Assembly: GCF_024679095.1 (NCBI RefSeq)
Contig: NW_026111294.1
Location: 279,119-343,118 of the forward strand
Reading direction: 5' to 3'
DNA from: Eriocheir sinensis
Lineage: Eukaryota > Arthropoda > Malacostraca > Decapoda > Varunidae
Length of the DNA stretch: 64,000 nt
Numbering within the stretch: the stretch's first letter is position 1; every line of letters starts with the position of its first letter. This document shows positions 32,529-44,400 of this stretch, one piece after another. The notes under the pieces are model-generated. The model saw only the letters and a program-made list of their open reading frames with translations. It made no database searches and had not been told where the DNA came from. The translations under genes were made by a program, and so were the position numbers.

Positions 32529-35500
32529 CAATTGTGTTACTGTGAGTGGTGGCAACTCTTTCCCTTCCCTTCCCTTCCCTTCCTTCCCTTCTCATCCCTT
32601 TCTCTACCAATTGTGTTACTGTGAGTGGTGGCAACTCTTTCCCTTCCCTTCCCTTCCCTTCCTTCCCTTCTCATCCCTTTCTCTACCAATTGTGTTACTG
32701 TGAGTGGCAGCAATTCTTTCCCTTCCCTTCCCTTCCCTTCCTTCCCTTCTCATCCCTTTCTCTACCAATTGTGTTACTGTGAGTGGTGGCAATTCTTTCC
32801 CTTCCCTTCCCTTCCCTTCCTTCCCTTCTCATCCCTTTCTCTACCAATTGTGTTACTGTGATGGCAGCAATTCTTTCCCTTCCCTTCCCTTCCCTTCCTT
32901 CCCTTCTCATCCCTTTCTCTACCAATTGTGTTACTGTGATGGCAGCAATTCTTTCCCTTCCCTTCCCTTCCTTCCCTTCTCATCCCTTTCTCTACCAATT
33001 GTGTTACTGTGAGTGGTGGCAATTCTTTCCCTTCCCTTCCCTTCCCTTCCTTCCCTTTCTCTACCAATTGTGTTACTGTGATGGCAGCAATTCTTTCCCT
33101 TCCCTTCCCTTCCCTTCCTTCCCTTTCTCTACCAATTGTGTTACTGTGATGGCAGCAATTCTTTCCCTTCCCTTCCCTTCCCTTCCCTTCCTTCCCTTCT
33201 CATCCCTTTCTCTACCAATTGTGTTACTGTGATGGCAGCAATTCTTTCCCTTCCCTTCCCTTCCCTTCCTTCCCTTCTCATCCCTTTCTCTACCAATTGT
33301 GTTACTGTGAGTGGTGGCAACTCTTTCCCTTCCCTTCCCTTCCCTTCCTTCCCTTCTCATCCCTTTCTCTACCAATTGTGTTACTGTGAGTGGCAGCAAT
33401 ACTTTCCCTTCCTTCCTTCCTTCCTTCCCTTCTCATCCCTTTCTACCAATTGTGTTACTGTGAGTGGTGGCAATTCTTTCCCTTCCTTCCCTTCCTTCCT
33501 TCCTTCTCATCCTTTCTACCAATTGTGTTACTGTGATGGCAGCAATTCTTTCCCTTCCTTCCTTCCCTTCCTTCCTTCCCTTCTCATCCCTTTCTCTACC
33601 AATTGTGTTACTGTGATGGCAGCAATTCTTTCCCTTCCCTTCCCTTCCCTTCCTTCCCTTCTCATCCCTTTCTCTACCAATTGTGTTACTGTGAGTGGTG
33701 GCAATTCTTTCCCTTCCCTTCCTTCCTTCCTTCCCTTTCTCTACCAATTGTGTTACTGTGATGGCAGCAATTCTTTCCTTCCTTCCCTTCCTTCCTTCCC
33801 TTTCTCTACCAATTGTGTTACTGTGATGGCAGCAATTCTTTCCCTTCCTTCCCTTCCTTCCTTCCTTCCCTTCTCATCCCTTTCTCTACCAATTGTGTTA
33901 CTGTGATGGCAGCAATTCTTTCCCTTCCTTCCCTTCCTTCCTTCCCTTCTCATCCTTTCTCTACCAATTGTGTTACTGTGAGTGGTGGCAACTCTTTCCC
34001 TCCCTTCCTTCCCTTCCTTCCCTTCTCATCCCTTTCTCTACCAATTGTGTTACTGTGAGTGGCAGCAATTCTTTCCCTTCCCTTCCCTTCTCTTCTCATC
34101 CCTTTCTCTACCAATTGTGTTACTGTGATGGCAGCAATTCTTTCCCTTCCCTTCCCTTCCCGTCCCTTCCCTTCGCATCCCGTTCTCTACCAATTGTGTT
34201 ACTGTGATGGCAGCAATTCTTTCCCTTCCCTTCCCTTCCCTTCCTTCCCTTCTCATCCCTTTCTCTACCAATTGTGTTACTGTGATTGCAGCAATTCTTT
34301 CCCTTCCTTCCTTCCTTCCTTCCCTTCTCATCCCTTTCTCTACCAATTGTGTTACTGTGATGGCAGCAATTCTTTCCTTCCCTTCCTTCCTTCCTTCCTT
34401 CTCATCCCTTTCTCTTCCAATTGTGTTACTGTGATGGCAGCAATTCTTTCCTTCCCTTCCTTCCCTTCCCTTCCTTCTCATCCCTTTCTACCAATTGTGT
34501 TACTGTGATGGCAGCAACTCTTTCCCTTCCCTTCCCTTCCCTTCCTTCCCTTCTCATCCCTTTCTCTACCAATTGTGTTACTGTGATGGCAGCAATTCTT
34601 TCCCTTCCCTTCCCTTCCCTTCCCTTCCCTTCTCATCCCTTTCTCTACCAATTGTGTTACTGTGATGGCAGCAACTCTTTCCCTTCCCTTCCTTCCCTTC
34701 CTTCCTTCTCATCCCTTTCTCTACCACTTGTGTTACTGTGAGTGGCAGCAATTCTTTCCCTTCCCTTCCTTCCCTTCTCATCCCTTTCTCTACCAATTGT
34801 GTTACTGTGATGGCAGCAACTCTTTCCCTTCCCTTCCCTTCCCTTCCCTTCCCTTCTCATCCCTTTCTCTACCAATTGTGTTACTGTGAGTGGCAGCAAT
34901 TCTTTCCCTTCCCTTCCCTTCCCTTCTCATCCCTTTCTCTACCAATTGTGTTACTGTGATGGCAGCAATTCTTTCCCTTCCCTTCCCTTCCCTTCCCTTC
35001 CCTTCTCATCCCTTTCTCTACCAATTGTGTTACTGTGATGGCAGCAACTCTTTCCCTTCCCTTCCCTTCCCTTCCCTTCCCTTCTCATCCCTTTCTCTAC
35101 CAATTGTGTTACTGTGAGTGGCAGCAATTCTTTCCCTTCCCTTCCCTTCCCTTCTCATCCCTTTCTCTACCAATTGTGTTACTGTGATGGCAGCAACTCT
35201 TTCCCTTCCTTCCTTCCTACCCTTCCTTCCCTTCTCATCCCTTTCTCTACCAATTGTGTTACTGTGATGGCAGCAACTCTTTCCTTCCTTCCTTCCTTCC
35301 CTTCCTTCCCTTCTCATCCCTTTCTCTACCAATTGTGTTACTGTGAGTGGTGGCAATTCTTTCCCTTCCCTTCCCTTCCCTTCCTTCCCTTCTCATCCCT
35401 TTCTCTACCAATTGTGTTACTGTGAGTGGCAGCAATTCTTTCCCTTCCCTTCCCTTCCCTTCCCTTCCCTTCCCTTCTCATCCCTTTCTCTACCAATTGT

Positions 35501-36230
35501 GTTACTGTGATGGCAGCAACTCTTTTCCCTTCCTTCCTTCCTTCCTTCTCTCATCCCTTTCTCTACCAATTGTGTTACTGTGATGGCAGCAATTCTTTCC
35601 CTTCCCTTCCCTTCCCTTCCTTCCCTTCTCATCCCTTTCTCTACCAATTGTGTTACTGTGAGTGGTGGCAACTCTTTCCCTTCCCTTCCCTTCCCTTCCT
35701 TCCCTTCTCATCCCTTTCTCTACCAATTGTGTTACTGTGAGTGGTGGCAACTCTTTCCCTTCCCTTCCCTTCCCTTCTCATCCCTTTCTCTACCAATTGT
35801 GTTACTGTGAGTGGCAGCAATTCTTTCCCTTCCCTTCCTTCCCTTCTCATCCCTTTCTCTACCAATTGTGTTACTGTGATGGCAGCAATTCTTTCCTTCC
35901 TTCCCTTCCCTTCTCATCCCTTTCTCTACCAATTGTGTTACTGTGAGTGGCAGCAATTCTTTCCCTTCCCTTCCTTCCCTTCTCATCCCTTTCTCTACCA
36001 ATTGTGTTACTGTGATGGCAGCAATTCTTTCCCTTCCCTTCCCCTCCCTTCCTTCCCTTCTCATCCCTTTCTCTACCAATTGTGTTACTGTGATGGCAGC
36101 AATTCTTTCCCTTCCCTTCCCTTCCCTTCCTTCCCTTCTCATCCCTTTCTCTACCAATTGTGTTACTGTGAGTGGCAGCAATTCTTTCCCTTCCCTTCCC
36201 CTCCCTTCCTTCCCTTCTCATTCCTTTCTT
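32529..36230. repeat. 79-bp pyrimidine-rich minisatellite (about 47 copies) in a RIC1 intron
   Basis: Each unit has the non-repetitive core CAATTGTGTTACTGTGA, then GTGGTGGCAA or TGGCAGCAA, then a CCCTT-rich run and TCATCCCTTTCTCTAC. Units vary from about 66 to 85 bp by the number of CCCTT/CCTT steps. The plus strand is strongly pyrimidine-biased. Many short open frames on both strands are repeat artefacts. Confidence 0.97.
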
Positions 36231-36670
36231 TTCCAATTCGTTTCCCTCCCATCCCTTCCGTTCCCTTCCCCTTCCTTCCCTTTTCATCCCTTTCTTTTCC
36301 AATTCGTTTCCCTCCCATCCCTTCCGTTCCCTTCCCCTTCCTTCCCTTCTCATCCCTTTCTCTAGCAATTCGTTTCCCTCCCCTCCCTTCCCTTTCTTTC
36401 CGTTTCTTCCCATCCTCTCCTTGCCATCTCTTCATCCTTTCCCCTCCTTCCCCTGCTTTCCCTTTCTTTCCCTTCTCTTCTCCTCCCTTCCCTTCCCTTC
36501 CCTTCACATCCTTTCCTACCAATTCATTTCCCTGCCCTTCCTTTCACTTCCTTCCCATCCTTTCCTTTCCATCTCTTCATCTATTCCCCTCCATCCCTTC
36601 CCTTCCCTTCCTTTCCCTTCTTACCTTTTCATTTCCTTCCCCTTCCCTCCCCTTTTCCTTCCCGTCAATG
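36231..36670. repeat. Degenerate CCTT-rich pyrimidine tract
   Basis: Continuation of the pyrimidine run, with a new unit of about 61 bp (CCAATTCGTTTCCCTCCCAT) repeated two to three times, then irregular CCTT/CTTCC sequence up to the next RIC1 exon. Confidence 0.9.
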
Positions 36671-36695
36671 CCTTCAGTTTGATGGTGTTTTTCAG

Positions 36696-36877
36696 GCTTT
36701 TCAGACTGAGGTGAACAGAGGCGTGACTGGGCTGGTGTGTCTATGGGAGGAGCTGATGGTTGCTACTGTGCCGGGCCATACCCAGCAGCTGTGTTGGGAC
36801 GGCTCCGTCAACTACAGCTACAAGGTGCGTGGACCTGCGGCGCGTCCCATTCTGCAATGATCAGCTGGCAGTGAAGG
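36696..36877 (+). CDS. RIC1: RIC1-like protein, exon piece 3 (one-base shift)
   Basis: The acceptor is GTTTTTCAG (a second CAG nine bases on keeps the same frame). The frame reads TEVNRGVTGLVCLWEELMVA then TVPGHTQQLCWDGSVNYSYK, matching the RIC1 segment where a (V/L)-x-(D/E)-x-L-(M/L)VAT-x-G strand is followed by (H)W(E/D)G. At about 36825 the sense frame moves by one extra base to VDLRRVPFCNDQLAVKG, which matches the following conserved (V/T)VPF-x-D(L/Q)Q block, and ends at the donor AAGG/GTGAGT (36878). Without the shift the frame stops after ARPILQ. Confidence 0.8.
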
Positions 36878-36924
36878 GTGAGTCTCCGAGGCTCTTGACT
36901 TTGTGGACCATAGCCTGTTTGAAA

Positions 36925-37210
36925 AGCCTCTCACTGTAGAAGTTAACCTGACCTAGCCTAACAAATCCCAACAGTTACTATAGGCCTTGATTCAGAAGAT
37001 TCATATATGCTTCCCTATTAATGAGACTTTCTATACAACAAAGTGAGGTCATTCTTTGTTGATTTATACCATAAGGTGCTGGCTATCACGTGTTTGAAGA
37101 TACCCTAAACTTAACCCAACAAAACCCCAAACAGTTAATATAGATCTTGAAGAAAAATCATATATGCTTCCTTACTTTCTATACAACAAAGTGCCATCAT
37201 TCTTCAGGTA
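36925..37210. repeat. Two-copy direct repeat of about 110-160 bp in a RIC1 intron
   Basis: ATATATGCTTCC and TCTATACAACAAAGTG recur with shared flanks near 36935-37050 and 37110-37205, clearly diverged. Confidence 0.75.
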
Positions 37211-37276
37211 AGGTCAGGTCTTTAGGGGCTGTGGTATGTGTGGGGGGAGTCCGGTGTGTTTAGTCTTGCCCTGCAG

Positions 37277-37388
37277 CGGTGCCCCTAGAGGCTCCGGGGG
37301 TGCATGTGGTGGACCTGGCGTGTTCCCCGGTGGTGGTCCTCAGCGACGGCAGGGCAGCTTTCCTCACCGCCTCAAATTTGATCCTGAT
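37277..37388 (+). CDS. RIC1: RIC1-like protein, exon piece 4
   Basis: The acceptor is TGCCCTGCAG and the donor GAT/GTGAGT. The frame reads VPLEAPGVHVVDLACSPVVV then LSDGRAAFLTAS. It matches the RIC1 propeller segment in which VH-(I/V)-x-D-(M/L) is followed by (F/L)-(N/S)DG-(K/R)-x-(G/A)F(I/L)T. Splice signals are good and the frame is open, so this is one of the cleanest pieces. Confidence 0.85.
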
Positions 37389-37621
37389 GTGAGTTATTCA
37401 CTTACTATGCAGGACTTTTTTGTTGATGTTGTTTTATGTTTTGACCTAAAGCTGCCTCCCTAGCTGTAAGAAGTAATTATACCTTCTAAGACAGCCTGTC
37501 CTTGAAGTATACATGTTGTTTTGTATAGATTTTTCATTGTAATCTCTATTTTTGTGTGCCCTTGGCCTGTACCAAGACTCATGAAGGTTTAGCAATGAGG
37601 ATCAAAGGGAAGGATGATGTG

Positions 37622-37799
37622 CACTGAGTCACTAACATTTTTGGAATGAAGGTTTGCGGGAGACTAGTGAGCATGTGGGTAGTCTTGAGCCACTCAGCGG
37701 TGACTGAAAAATCCCAGCTTGTGGCGGTGGGCAGGACATGAACCCACACCCTCCTGGATATGGTGCCAGCATGCTGACCACTCAGCCACCTCCACCTCA
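37622..37799 (-). mobile_element. tRNA-derived SINE, family 2, minus orientation
   Basis: On the minus strand it begins GTGAGGTGGAGGTGGCTGAG then TGGTCAGCATGCTGGC (A-box type) and GGGTTCATGTCCTGCC (B-box position), followed by a body containing GGGATTTTTCAGTCACCGCT and ACTACCCACATGCTCAC. Other copies are at 53172-53345 and 57540-57752. Its 5' end touches the next RIC1 exon. Confidence 0.8.
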
Positions 37800-37802
37800 C
37801 AG

Positions 37803-37920
37803 TTCCCAGGACGTGGTGTGGCTGGACCCCGGTGAGTGAGGCAACAGGCGGCCTGGAGGTGTCCCACATTATGGTGTCCTCAGACAGAGACTACGGAGGG
37901 AGAGTCACCAGGGCCAGTGG
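37803..37920 (+). CDS. RIC1: RIC1-like protein, exon piece 5 (internally shortened)
   Basis: The first part reads SQDVVWLDP in one frame, ending at a donor-like CCCCG/GTGAGT. Directly after it the sequence is readable in another frame as EATGGLEVSHIMVSSDRDYG then GRVTRASG, ending at a donor (GG/GTGAGT, 37921). In RIC1 the QDVV block and the STG-x-L-x-(V/L)SH block are separated by about 30 residues that are absent here. Either a piece of coding sequence is deleted or two exons have been joined in the assembly. The upstream polypyrimidine/AG is supplied by an inverted SINE. Confidence 0.65.
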
Positions 37921-38119
37921 GTGAGTGTCCCTTACCTAATCCATCACTATTTGTCTCACACCCCATTGCTGAGAGTGTTTGTTCAATGTGAGACTAATAA
38001 TGTACCCAAAGATATATTAAACACTTCTTTCCTGTGTATACACAAGGCTGTTTTGGCAGCTCTTTGAGGCTCCTATATCTTTGTTTGAGGTTCTGAGGGC
38101 CAAGGCTCAAGAGGAAATT

Positions 38120-39375
38120 AGGTTGTAAAAGTGTGTTCATCCCTTTGCTGTGTGTTTATCTAAGCTTCTGTGGGCCAAAGCTAAATAGAAAGGAGGTGTT
38201 GAGTGTTTCCATTCCTTTGCTGTGTGTTTATCTAAGCTTCTGTGGGCCAAAGCTAAATAGAAAGGAGGTGTTGAGTGTTTCCATTCCTTTGCTGTCTGTA
38301 TCTAAGCTTCTGTGGGCCAAAGCTAAATAGAAAGGAGGTGTTGAGTGTTTCCATTCCTTTGCTGTCTGTATCTAAGCTTCTGTGGGCCAAAGCTAAATAG
38401 AAAGGAGGTGTTGAGTGTTTCCATTCCTTTGCTGTGTGTTTATCTAAGCTTCTGTGGGCCAAAGCTAAATAGAAAGGAGGTGTTGAGTGTTTCCATTCCT
38501 TTGCTGTCTGTATCTAAGCTTCTGTGGGCCAAAGCTAAATAGAAAGGAGGTGTTGAGTGTTTCCATTCCTTTGCTGTCTGTATCTAAGCTTCTGTGGGCC
38601 AAAGCTAAATAGAAAGGAGGTGTTGAGTGTTTCCATTCCTTTGCTGTGTGTTTATCTAAGCTTCTGTGGGCCAAAGCTAAATAGAAAGGAGGTGTTGAGT
38701 GTTTCCATTCCTTTGCTGTCTGTATCTAAGCTTCTGTGGGCCAAAGCTAAATAGAAAGGAGGTGTTGAGTGTTTCCATTCCTTTGCTGTCTGTATCTAAG
38801 CTTCTGTGGGCCAAAGCTAAATAGAAAGGAGGTGTTGAGTGTTTCCATTCCTTTGCTGTCTGTATCTAAGCTTCTGTGGGCCAAAGCTAAATAGAAAGGA
38901 GGTATTGAGTGTTTCCATTCCTTTGCTGTCTGTATCTAAGCTTTTGTGGGCCAAAGCTAAATAGAAAGGAGGTGTTGAGTGTTTCCATTCCTTTGCTGTG
39001 TGTTTATCTAAGCTTTTGTGGGCCAAAGCTAAATAGAAAGGAGGTGTTGGGTGTTTCCATTCCTTTGCTGTCTGTATCTAAGCTTCTGTGGGCCAAAGCT
39101 AAATAGAAAGGAGGTGTTGAGTGTTTCCATTCCTTTGCTGTCTGTATCTAAGCTTCTGTGGGCCAAAGCTAAATAGAAAGGAGGTGTTGAGTGTTTCCAT
39201 TCCTTTGCTGTCTGTATCTAAGCTTCTGTGGGCCAAAGCTAAATAGAAAGGAGGTGTTGAGTGTTTCCATTCCTTTGCTGTCTGTATCTAAGCTTCTGTG
39301 GGCCAAAGCTAAATAGAAAGGAGGTGTTGAGTGTTTCCATTCCTTTGCTGTCTGTATCTAAGCTTCTGTGGGCCA
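38120..39375. repeat. 70-bp minisatellite (about 17 copies) in a RIC1 intron
   Basis: The unit contains TCTAAGCTTCTGTGGGCCAA, AGCTAAATAGAAAGGAGGTG and TTGAGTGTTTCCATTCC. A 72-bp variant (GTGTGTTTATC instead of GTCTGTATC) occurs at irregular intervals, in part as a 70+70+72 triplet. Outer copies at about 38090-38150 and 39370-39480 are diverged, which suggests expansion from a degenerate ancestor. Confidence 0.97.
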
Positions 39376-39539
39376 AGGCATGAAAGGTGGTAAAAGTGCT
39401 TCTATGCATTTGCTGTTTTTATTCAAGCTTCTGTCAGTCAAGACTCAAGAAAAGAAGGGAGTAATAGTGCTTCTATTACTTTGCTTTGTCTTTATTTATC
39501 TATTTATTTACATATTCTCATCCCTTTGTTTTCATGAAG

Positions 39540-39689
39540 TGGGCTCCTGATGGCACTGTGCTGGGCATGAGCTGGACAGGAGGAGGATTGCTGCTGTGGA
39601 GTGCATTTGGCTCCCTGCTGACTGTGTCTCTGCGCTGGGACCACTCTGAGGACCGTCCACTGTCTCTTGCCATTACTATAACCAATATG
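39540..39689 (+). CDS. RIC1: RIC1-like protein, exon piece 6 (propeller WAPDG block)
   Basis: The frame reads WAPDGTVLGMSWTGGGLLLW then SAFGSLLTVSLRWDHSEDRP, a very strong match to the RIC1 propeller block W(S/A)PD-x-(S/T)V...TW...GG(L)-LWS(V/A)FG-x-L. Fifty codons are open. The donor is ATG/GTAAGT at 39690. The acceptor is weak (CATGAAG): the preceding bases also read FMKW, which fits the family, so the exon may begin a little upstream. The residues after WDH that normally continue the propeller are not found in the 680 bp before the next piece. Confidence 0.9.
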
Positions 39690-40370
39690 GTAAGTAGCAG
39701 GGGGGTGGAGCGCAGTCACTGGAGTCGCCTACTTTTGGCCAGAGTCAAAGTCGCTAAAATTATCTCCAACACCTTTATGACAAAACAGCTGCTTCTTCCT
39801 CTTAATGAAAATTGGTTAGGTTAAGTTAGGTTAGGTTAGGCTAGCTGGTTCTTCCTCATAATGAAGATTGGTTAGGATAGGTTAGGCTAGCTGGTTCTTC
39901 CTCATAATGAAGATTGGTTAGGTTAGGTTAGCTGGTTCTTCCTCATAATGAAGATTGGTTAGTCATTCTTAAAGTCATACAAAGGCCATGGAAGCCTTCA
40001 GAAATGTTTGCAAACTTTGCTTATTCTAAAAACTTGCTCCAGGCATGTCAAACTACGTATTTAATTGAGGCAAACTACTTGTGTGTCTTACGGTCATATT
40101 CTTTATACATTTCAGCGCCCAATCACATGTATTTGACAAGGCCTTCGTAGGAGTTTGGGGCATTTCCAGGGGTAGTTTTATGACCCTGGTAGTTTGACCC
40201 TTTTTCTGTACCATGAACCTAAGAAACATATTTGACTAGGCTTTCATAGGAGTTTTGGACATTCCCATATCCAAAACTGATAGCTTGAGTAAAAGTCATG
40301 TGCATCGGGGCACACTATACTAAGGTTAACATCACTTTGTTGTTTTCTGCCTGTCTGTTTCTCTCCCCAG
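39690..40370. other. RIC1 intron with short repeats, no exon found
   Basis: Contains three copies of a block with GCTGGTTCTTCCTCATAATG plus GTTAGGTTAGG strings at 39815-39965, and two diverged copies of a TTGACAAGGCCTTCGTAGGA block at 40130-40260 (also seen at about 32045). No exon corresponding to the middle of RIC1 can be found here. Confidence 0.6.
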
Positions 40371-40599
40371 TTCCACAGCGCCCAGATGACTCCCATCGTG
40401 CTGGCGTCAAGCTGTGAGGCTGTGCTGCACCGTGAGCCACAAGCTCCACCTGAGCCACGCCCTCTGGCTCCACAGTGGGGTTCACAGCACACGCGCGTGG
40501 CTCCCTTTGTTCCCAAACTCCTCGGACAAGTCCCACACCTTCATGGCCCGGAGAATCACGCTGCCCTTCACTCCATGCGTCCATACAGCCGCTGGGAAG
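40371..40599 (+). CDS. RIC1: RIC1-like protein, exon piece 7 (one-base shift)
   Basis: The acceptor is CTCTCCCCAG and joins in phase 0 with piece 6. The frame opens FHSAQMTPIVLASSCEAVLH, matching the family block (A)P(V/I)VLA-x-S-x-E-x-V. At about 40425-40435 the sense moves by one base to SHKLHLSHALWLHSGVHSTR then AWLPLFPNSSDKSHTFMARR and ITLPF, which matches the highly conserved (L)ALWL-x-(C/S)G...VWLPLFP...(S)HSF...(R)I-LPF region of RIC1. The donor is AAG/GTGAGG at 40600. Relative to the family, about 350 residues between pieces 6 and 7 are missing from the window. Confidence 0.85.
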
Positions 40600-41430
40600 G
40601 TGAGGCTTAACTTGACTAATCATTTTCGTGTGTAATCTTTTATACTTCGCACACGACAGGTTTTGCTGTTGAAGAATTAAGACTTTTCTCAAGGGAATCA
40701 TGGACAGTATTTCCCTTTAGTGCTAAACAAAAGGATTAATGTGAATGCAGTGTGTACAGTTTGGGTCCCTCCCTAACCCTCCTCACCTCACTGAGTCCCG
40801 CAATATTCAAGCAGTCAAGTTTGTATTCTTCTTCTTCTTCTTATTATTATTATTATTCTTATTCTTCTTCTTTTTCTTCTTCTTCTTCTTATTATTATTA
40901 TTATTATTTTTACAGTAGAGGAAGTAAGTCAAGGTCAAAACAATAACTGTGCTAAACTAAACCAATCCCTCTAATCACTGCCCTCATGAAAGAGTGTACA
41001 GATGAGTGGCATTTAGCAGCATTCAGTGCTCGATGGCTCCTCCATAAACACTGACAAATCAGCTTCCATTACACTGGCTATCCTCTGCACCCCTTGCACT
41101 GGAGTGACTCTGACTGGCACTGTAATGAGGCACTCCTTCACTGCTGCCTGGCACTAAGGGATGTCTGTGAAACCTTATGTTGATGTAGTGAAGGAGGGAG
41201 GTAGCCAGCATCCCACATGGCTGGTTTACGGCATTATTAGTGCAGAAAACATTGTCACGCTACTGCTCCTAGGCCCTGGGGGCATGGCTGGAGCTGTTAG
41301 TCAGGGTGGTATTACATAACTGGCCTGCAAGACTGTTCACCAGGATTGGGATAATGACTCGGGAGACATAAATTTTCATGCCTCAGAAATCCTGCTGCCA
41401 AAGAGTTTGTATAGGAAGGCAAACCATACA
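40600..41430. other. RIC1 intron, start: TTC/TTA simple repeats, no gene
   Basis: A TTC-TTA trinucleotide tract at 40828-40910 runs into TTTTTACAGTAGAGGA, a short string also found at LINE 3' ends in this window. The rest is unique-looking. Confidence 0.6.
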
Positions 41431-41444
41431 CCTCAACGTTCACT

Positions 41445-44400
41445 CAATGTTAGTGTTGATTTTGTTTCTGCAAGAGTTGTTACAGGAAGGGTTGCTTTAG
41501 GGAGAGTTGGTAGAGGAAGTGTTGGAGTATTGAAGAGGTGGTAGAGGAATTTTTGAAGAGTTAGTATATGAAGAATTGGTATAGGAAGTTTTGATTCTAT
41601 TTTTTGCAGTTGTTCCAAGAAGGGTTGCTACAGGAAGAGTTGGTATAGGAAGTGTTGAAGTATTGAAGAGTTAGTATAAGAAGAGTTGGTATAGGAAGTG
41701 TTGAAGTATTGAAGAGTTAGTATAAGAAGAGTTGGTATAGGAAGTGTTGAAGTATTGAAGAGTTAGTATAAGAAGAGTTGGTATAGGAAGTATTGAAGTA
41801 TTGAAGAGTTAGTATAAGAAGAGTTGGTATAGGAAGTATTGAAGTATTGAAGAGTTGGTATAGGAAGTGTTGAAGAGTTAGTATAAGAAGAGTTGGTATA
41901 GGAAGTATTGAAGTATTGAAGAGTTAGTATAAGAAGAGTTGGTATAGGAAGTGTTGAAGAGTTGAAGAGTTGGTATAGGAACTATTGAAGAGTTAGTATA
42001 AGAAGAGTTGGTATAGGAAGTATTGAAGAGTTGGTATAGGAACTATTGAAGAGTTAGTATAAGAAGAGTTGGTATAGGAAGTATTGAAGAGTTGGTATAG
42101 GAACTATTGAAGAGTTAGTATAAGAAGAGTTGGTATAGGAAGTATTGAAGAGTTGGTATAGGAACTATTGAAGAGTTAGTATAAGAAGAGTTGGTATAGG
42201 AAGTGTTGAAGTATTGAAGAGTTAGTATAAGAAGAGTTGGTATAGGAAGTGTTGAAGTATTGAAGAGTTAGTATAAGAAGAGTTGGTATAGGAAGTGTTG
42301 AAGAGTTGGTATAGGAACTATTGAAGAGTTAGTATAAGAAGAGTTGGTATAGGAAGTGTTGAAGAGTTGGTATAGGAACTATTGAAGAGTTAGTATAAGA
42401 AGAGTTGGTATAGGAACTATTGAAGAGTTAGTATAAGAAGAGTTGGTATAGGAAGTGTTGAAGTATTGAAGAGTTAGTATAAGAAGAGTTGGTATAGGAA
42501 GTGTTGAAGAGTTGGTATAGGAACTATTGAAGAGTTAGTATAAGAAGAGTTGGTATAGGAACTATTGAAGAGTTAGTATAAGAAGAGTTGGTATAGGAAC
42601 TATTGAAGAGTTAGTATAAGAAGAGTTGGTATAGGAAGTATTGAAGAGTTGGTATAGGAACTATTGAAGAGTTAGTATAAGAAGAGTTGGTATAGGAAGT
42701 ATTGAAGAGTTGGTATAGGAACTATTGAAGAGTTAGTATAAGAAGAGTTGGTATAGGAAGTATTGAAGAGTTGGTATAGGAACTATTGAAGAGTTAGTAT
42801 AAGAAGAGTTGGTATAGGAAGTATTGAAGAGTTGGTATAGGAACTATTGAAGAGTTAGTATAAGAAGAGTTGGTATAGGAAGTATTGAAGAGTTGGTATT
42901 GGAACTATTGAAGAGTTAGTATAAGAAGAGTTGGTATAGGAACTATTGAAGAGTTGGTATAAGAAGAGTTGGTATAGGAACTATTGAAGAGTTGGTATTG
43001 GAACTATTGAAGAGTTAGTATAAGAAGAGTTGGTATAGGAACTATTGAAGAGTTAGTATAAGAAGAGTTGGTATAGGAACTATTGAAGAGTTAGTATAAG
43101 AAGAGTTGGTATAGGAACTATTGAAGAGTTAGTATGAGAAAAGTTGGTATAAGAAGTGTTGAAGAGTTGAAGAGTTGGTATAGGAACTATTGAAGAGTTA
43201 GTATAAGAAAAGTTGGTATAGGAAGTGTTGAAGAGTTGAAGAGTTGGTATAGGAACTATTGAAGAGTTAGTATAAGAAAAGTTGGTATAGGAAGTGTTGA
43301 AGAGTTGGTATAGGAACTATTGAAGAGTTAGTATGAGAAAAGTTGGTATAGGAAGTGTTGAAGTGTTGAAGAGTTGGTATAGGAACTATTGAAGAGTTAG
43401 TATGAGAAAAGTTGGTATAGGAAGTGTTGAAGTGTTGAAGAGTTGGTATAGGAACTATTGAAGAGTTAGTATGAGAAAAGTTGGTATAGGAAGTGTTGAA
43501 GAGTTGGTATAGGAACTATTGAAGAGTTAGTATGAGAAAAGTTGGTATAGGAAGTGTTGAAGAGTTGAAGAGTTGGTATAGGAACTATTGAAGAGTTAGT
43601 ATGAGAAAAGTTGGTATAGGAAGTGTTGAAGAGTTGGTATAGGAACTATTGAAGAGTTAGTATGAGAAAAGTTGGTATAGGAAGTGTTGAAGAGTTGAAG
43701 AGTTGGTATAGGAACTATTGAAGAGTTAGTATGAGAAAAGTTGGTATAGGAAGTGTTGAAGTGTTGAAGAGTTGGTATAGGAACTATTGAAGAGTTAGTA
43801 TGAGAAAAGTTGGTATAGGAAGTGTTGAAGAGTTGAAGAGTTGGTATAGGAACTATTGAAGAGTTAGTATGAGAAAAGTTGGTATAGGAAGTGTTGAAGA
43901 GTTGAAGAGTTGGTATAGGAACTATTGAAGAGTTAGTATGAGAAAAGTTGGTATAGGAAGTGTTGAAGAGTTGGTATAGGAACTATTGAAGAGTTAGTAT
44001 GAGAAAAGTTGGTATAGGAAGTGTTGAAGAGTTGGTATAGGAACTATTGAAGAGTTAGTATGAGAAAAGTTGGTATAGGAAGTGTTGAAGAGTTGGTATA
44101 GGAACTATTGAAGAGTTAGTATGAGAAAAGTTGGTATAGGAAGTGTTGAAGAGTTGGTATAGGAAGTATTGAAGAGTTAGTATGAGAAAAGTTGGTATAG
44201 GAACTATTGAAGAGTTAGTATGAGAAAAGTTGGTATAGGAACTATTGAAGAGTTAGTATGAGAAAAGTTGGTATAGGAACTATTGAAGAGTTAGTATAAG
44301 AAAAGTTGGTATAGGAAGTGTTGAAGAGTTGGTATAAGAAAAGTTGGTATAGGAAGTATTGAAGAGTTGGTATAAGAAAAGTTGGTATAGGAAGTATTGA

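Noticed and set aside
39815..39965. GTTAGG strings as an interstitial arthropod telomere (TTAGG) tract
   Set aside because: Only two to four irregular units within a 48-60 bp repeat; not a telomeric run.
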